From positions 33,966 through 97,965 of the forward strand of contig NZ_JAAIKO010000031.1 in the NCBI RefSeq assembly GCF_016107395.1: 64,000 bases of DNA, read 5' to 3'. The DNA comes from Streptomyces fildesensis (GTDB taxonomy: Bacteria; Actinomycetota; Actinomycetes; Streptomycetales; Streptomycetaceae). Both the position numbers and the translations under genes were made by a program. Below, piece by piece: positions 60,994 through 64,000 of the stretch; position 1 is the first letter of the stretch, and every line of letters starts with the position of its first letter. The notes beneath the pieces are model-generated. The model saw nothing but the letters and a program-made list of their open reading frames with translations. It was not told where the DNA came from and ran no database searches.

Positions 60994-61824
60994 ATGTCCG
61001 TTCAGGTGGGCAGTCCTCAGGTGCGCCGTACCAGCGCACCAATCGATGCACGCACCGGCGAAGCCATCGACACCCGCACACTGTCCCGTTCGCTGTTCCT
61101 GCGCCTTGCGGAACTGGAACAGGACAGCCCGGAACGAACCTATGTGCGTGACACGCTCATCGAGCTGAACCTGCCACTTGTTCGGTATGCGGCAGCCCGC
61201 TTCCGCAGCCGCAACGAGCCGATGGAAGACATCGTCCAAGTGGGCACGATCGGCCTGATCAAGGCAATCGACCGCTTCGACTGCAACCGCGGCGTGGAGT
61301 TCCCGACGTTCGCGATGCCCACCATTGTCGGCGAGGTGAAGCGGTTCTTCCGCGATACGTCGTGGTCAGTGCGGGTGCCGCGGCGGCTGCAGGAACTGCG
61401 GCTGGCGCTCACCAAGGCGAGCGACGAACTCGCGCAGAAGCTGGACCGGTCGCCGACGGTGGCCGAACTGGCGGTCTGCCTGGGCGTGTCCGAGGAGGAC
61501 GTCGTCGACGGCCTCGCGGTCGGCAACGCCTACACCGCCAGCTCGCTCGACTCGCCGCCGCCGGAGGACGACAGCGGTGAGGGCACCCTCGCGGACCGCC
61601 TCGGCTACGAGGACACCGCGCTGGAGGGCGTGGAGTACCGCGAGTCGCTCAAGCCGCTGCTCGCCCAACTCCCGCCGCGTGAGCGCCAGATCATCATGCT
61701 GCGGTTCTTCGCGAACATGACGCAGTCGCAGATCGGCGAGGAGGTCGGCATCTCCCAGATGCACGTCTCCCGGCTGCTCACCCGCACGCTCGCCCAGCTC
61801 CGGGACGGCCTGACAGCGGAATAG
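60994..61824 (+). CDS. sigN: SigF/SigB-family sigma factor 2
   Basis: A 276-aa sigma factor closely similar to the preceding one (RYAAARFRSRNEPMEDIVQVGTIGLIKAIDRFD, GGSSR-less linker, LPPRERQIIMLRFFANMTQSQIGEEVGISQMHVSRLL). The N-terminus carries DTRTLSRSLFLRLAELEQDSPER. ATG 60994 has AAGGGGGTGGC upstream and is chosen over the ATG at 60829, whose extra residues are not family-like. Tandem duplication is the likely origin of the pair. The symbol sigN rests on remembered gene order and is tentative. Confidence 0.83.
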   Translation: MSVQVGSPQVRRTSAPIDARTGEAIDTRTLSRSLFLRLAELEQDSPERTYVRDTLIELNLPLVRYAAARFRSRNEPMEDIVQVGTIGLIKAIDRFDCNRGVEFPTFAMPTIVGEVKRFFRDTSWSVRVPRRLQELRLALTKASDELAQKLDRSPTVAELAVCLGVSEEDVVDGLAVGNAYTASSLDSPPPEDDSGEGTLADRLGYEDTALEGVEYRESLKPLLAQLPPRERQIIMLRFFANMTQSQIGEEVGISQMHVSRLLTRTLAQLRDGLTAE

Positions 61825-61856
61825 ACCGGCCCGCTGGTTCGCTGACGTTCCGTCAG

Positions 61857-61862
61857 TAGACT
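61857..61862 (+). promoter_or_regulatory. -10 box for leaderless lipoprotein gene
   Basis: TAGACT ends 6 bases before the ATG at 61869, the same spacing as the other leaderless candidates. Confidence 0.55.
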
Positions 61863-61868
61863 GGCGCG

Positions 61869-62648
61869 ATGGTCGCGATAGCACGGATGTCTGGCCGCCG
61901 GGGCGCGGCACTCGCCGTCCCGGCGGTTGGCGTGGCCCTGCTGCTGGCGATGACGACGGCCGGCTGCGGAGCGGCGGGCGACGACGGGTACGTGGCGGTC
62001 GGCGGGGTCGGTCCCTCGCAGGGCGGCGCGACGGGGGACGTACCGCCGGTCGGTCCGGTCGTGATGGTGCCGCTGGACGGCCCGGCACCGCCGGGACCCG
62101 GCAGTGGCACACCGTCCGCACCGGGCTCGACCCCAGGATCCGGATCAGGCCCCAGCGCTCCCGGATCGGCTCCCGGTTCGACGGGGGGCCAGGGGACGAC
62201 CCCTGGAACCACGCCCGGGGGCTCCGGCACGCCGGGGAACGGTTCACCGGGGACGTCGCAGCCGGGAGGCGGCGGCTCGACGGCACCCGCACCACCCGGC
62301 ACGACCCCACCGCACACGCCACCACCGGGCACGACGCCGCCGGCATCGCCCGCGCGGCTGACCGTGAGCACGCCGAAGCGCGCTCCGGCCGCGGACCGGT
62401 GGTGCGAGAAGGTGACGGTCACCTTCACCAATTCCGGCGGCAGAGCGGCGACTTCAGGCAGCGTCACCTTCGGCACCCACATCATCGGCGGCCTCGGCAT
62501 CGACTGGGCGACGATCGAGACCACGAAGCCGGTGCCGGTGCCCCTGGCGGGCGGCGCCTCCAAGGTGCAGACCTGGGAGATCTGCGTGGATGCCTGGCGG
62601 GTTCCGCTGGGCATGCACATCGAGACCCGGGACGTCACCCTTACGTGA
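61869..62648 (+). CDS. Pro/Gly/Ser-rich lipoprotein
   Basis: A 259-aa protein with a signal peptide (GRRGAALAVPAVGVALLLAM) and lipobox TAGC, so it is lipid-anchored at Cys33. A long low-complexity spacer (about 50-165) of PGSG, TPGT and PPGTTPP units leads to a C-terminal beta domain (ARLTVSTPKRAPAADRW to the end) with two cysteines and GTHIIGGLGIDWATIE, resembling a surface binding module. I do not recognise the family. It has no Shine-Dalgarno and a well-placed -10 box. Confidence 0.8.
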   Translation: MVAIARMSGRRGAALAVPAVGVALLLAMTTAGCGAAGDDGYVAVGGVGPSQGGATGDVPPVGPVVMVPLDGPAPPGPGSGTPSAPGSTPGSGSGPSAPGSAPGSTGGQGTTPGTTPGGSGTPGNGSPGTSQPGGGGSTAPAPPGTTPPHTPPPGTTPPASPARLTVSTPKRAPAADRWCEKVTVTFTNSGGRAATSGSVTFGTHIIGGLGIDWATIETTKPVPVPLAGGASKVQTWEICVDAWRVPLGMHIETRDVTLT

Positions 62649-62685
62649 GCGACGCGGTCCGGTCCCGTGCCGTCGGGCGGTGCCG

Positions 62686-62874
62686 TCAGCGCATCGCGAG
62701 CGCGACGACTCCGGCGATCACCAGGACGGCGACGACGATGCCGATGATCAGGCCCGTGCGCTTGCCGGACCCGGTCTGGGCCTGCTGCTGCTGGAGTTGC
62801 TGCGGCTCCTCGACGAAGGCGCGGAACATCTGGGTGTCGCCGGCGGGGTCGTAGTTGTTCTCAGGGTTCGACAT
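62686..62874 (-). CDS. Small C-tail-anchored hypothetical protein
   Basis: A 62-aa protein with a polar, Gln-rich N-terminus (FVEEPQQLQQQQAQTG) and a C-terminal TM helix GLIIGIVVAVLVIAGVVALAM. The tail-anchor topology is notable because ArsA/Get3-like ATPases are encoded in the same window, although a link is speculative. ATG 62874 has GGGCAGC upstream. It is convergent with the lipoprotein gene. Function unknown. Confidence 0.7.
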   Translation of the reverse strand: MSNPENNYDPAGDTQMFRAFVEEPQQLQQQQAQTGSGKRTGLIIGIVVAVLVIAGVVALAMR

Positions 62875-63023
62875 GCTGCCCGACCCTAGCGAACAAGCGG
62901 AATCCCGGGCACCCCCGGGTGCGCCTGGGAGACCGACGCCACGTCCCCGTCACGTCCGCCGGAACCTCCCCCTGTCACCTCCCCGCAGGAATACCGCCGG
63001 CTCCCGGCCGGTTGTAGGTGCCC

Positions 63024-64000
63024 ATGGCACGCATCGGAACATCTGATCTGGACGTCTTCCCGCTCGCCCTGGGCGGCAACGTGTTCGGCTGGACGGCCGA
63101 CGAGGCGCAGAGCTTCGCCGTACTGGACGCGTACGCGGCGGCCGGCGGCAACTTCGTCGACACCGCCGACGGCTACTCGGCGTGGGTCCCGGGCAACTCG
63201 GGCGGTGAGTCGGAGACCCTCATCGGGAAGTGGCTGGCCTCCCGCGGCAACCGGGACGCGATCGTGGTCGCCACCAAGGTCAGCAGCCACCCGGACTTCA
63301 AGGGACTGCGGGCCGACAACATCCGGGCCGCCGCCGAGGCGTCGCTGCGCCGGCTCGGCACGGACCACATCGACCTCTACTACACGCACTTCGACGACCC
63401 GCAGATCCCCGTCGAGGAGATCCTCGGCGCCCTGGACGAGCTGGTGCGCGAGGGCAAGGTGCGGCAGATCGCCGCGTCCAACATCTCCGCGGAGCGGCTG
63501 GCGGAGTCGCTGGCCTTCTCCGAGCGGGAGGGGCTGGCCTCGTACGTCGCCCTGCAGCAGCTCTACAACCTGGTGGAGCGCACGGACTACGAGGGGGCGA
63601 TGGCCGAGGTGGTCGCCTCGCACGGCCTGTCGTCGGTCCCCTATTACGCGCTGGCCTCCGGCTTCCTGACCGGCAAGTACCGGACCGGCACCGTGGTGGA
63701 CAGCCCGCGGGCGGGCGGCGCGGGGAAGTACCTGGCGACCGGCCGCGGACAGCGGGTGCTGGTGGCGCTGGACGAGGTCGCGCAGGCGCATGACGCCGAG
63801 GTCGCGACCGTGGCGCTGGCCTGGCTGGCGGCGCAGCCGACCGTCGCGGCGCCGATCGCGAGCGCGCGCACCGTGGAGCAGCTGCCAGCGCTGCTGGCGG
63901 TGGCGGATCTGAAGCTGACGGCCGAGGAGCTGGACCGGCTGACGGCAGGGCTGATGCGTTCTCAGCAGATGATCTTGAGTAGTGCGGTGGCGTGGTCGGG
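63024..64000 (+). CDS. Aldo/keto reductase, partial at window end
   Basis: At least 325 residues of an AKR. The TIM-barrel start LDVFPLALGGNVFGWTADEAQ, the catalytic Asp/Tyr in VDTADGYSAW, the lysine in VVATKVSSH and the histidine in YYTHFDDP form the AKR tetrad. ASNISAERL and ALASGFLTGKY are typical of NADP-dependent oxidoreductases in this group. No stop codon is reached. The last residues (LMRSQQMILSSAVAW) do not look like the usual end, so the C-terminus may be extended or shifted. ATG 63024 has no clear ribosome-binding site. Confidence 0.92.
   Translation, partial: MARIGTSDLDVFPLALGGNVFGWTADEAQSFAVLDAYAAAGGNFVDTADGYSAWVPGNSGGESETLIGKWLASRGNRDAIVVATKVSSHPDFKGLRADNIRAAAEASLRRLGTDHIDLYYTHFDDPQIPVEEILGALDELVREGKVRQIAASNISAERLAESLAFSEREGLASYVALQQLYNLVERTDYEGAMAEVVASHGLSSVPYYALASGFLTGKYRTGTVVDSPRAGGAGKYLATGRGQRVLVALDEVAQAHDAEVATVALAWLAAQPTVAAPIASARTVEQLPALLAVADLKLTAEELDRLTAGLMRSQQMILSSAVAWS

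Overview
The window is high-GC DNA with the codon usage, frequent GTG starts and gene content of a streptomycete (Streptomyces or a close relative such as Kitasatospora). The strongest markers are a WblA-type WhiB protein next to a bifunctional penicillin-binding protein, a tandem pair of SigF-family sigma factors, SpoIIE-type phosphatases, an actinobacterial aspartokinase/asd pair and a small SRP RNA beside dnaX. Almost everything is chromosomal housekeeping. There is no phage, insertion sequence or CRISPR array. Decay is concentrated at about 24.6 kb and 40.7-42.4 kb.

Layout. 0-9.8 kb: purD, a SLATT-like membrane protein, a conserved unknown gene, a GntR regulator, a class III aminotransferase, a membrane Ser/Thr kinase, purA and a diacylglycerol-kinase-like protein with a degenerate active site. 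9.8-19.1 kb: a minus-strand coupled run (DUF4177, RidA; Nudix, metallo-beta-lactamase fold, P450), then two ArsA/Get3-type ATPases, wblA and a class A PBP. From memory this mirrors the M. tuberculosis Rv3677c-Rv3682 neighbourhood. 19.2-30.6 kb: a YqeY protein, a repeat array, two overlapping ATP-grasp genes with a phosphoesterase and a membrane protein, tRNA-Pro, two methyltransferases around a broken DUF6191 gene, an S9 peptidase, SURF1, and a sigma factor with a membrane partner. 30.8-38 kb: asd-ask (with an internal start for the aspartokinase beta subunit), DUF5063-recR-ybaB, dnaX, SRP RNA and tRNA-Ser. 38.2-43.9 kb: a helicase-associated protein, then RHS, immunity-like and lipoprotein remnants and a serine hydrolase. 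44-52 kb: a PBP4-type carboxypeptidase, two SpoIIE-type phosphatases and a membrane glycosyltransferase. 52-64 kb: an ECF sigma with a membrane partner, a HerA-like ATPase, a LytR_C protein, upp, tadA with its partner, tRNA-Ser, a Dabb protein, two SigF-family sigma factors, a lipoprotein and a partial aldo/keto reductase.

The best candidate for something undescribed is the gene at 48628-50484. One uninterrupted frame encodes a complete sugar-type ABC ATPase, a SpoIIE/PP2C phosphatase and an anti-sigma-type histidine-kinase-like ATPase, with no ABC permease or binding protein nearby. Other signals are short perfect tandem duplications that include the stop codon of four genes, a set of promoters placed exactly for leaderless transcripts, a triplicated ribosome-binding-site/ATG unit between the two ArsA genes, a probable CTG start for tadA, and an approximately 11-bp phased repeat array. 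All functions are inferred from motifs and remembered families. No database search was run.
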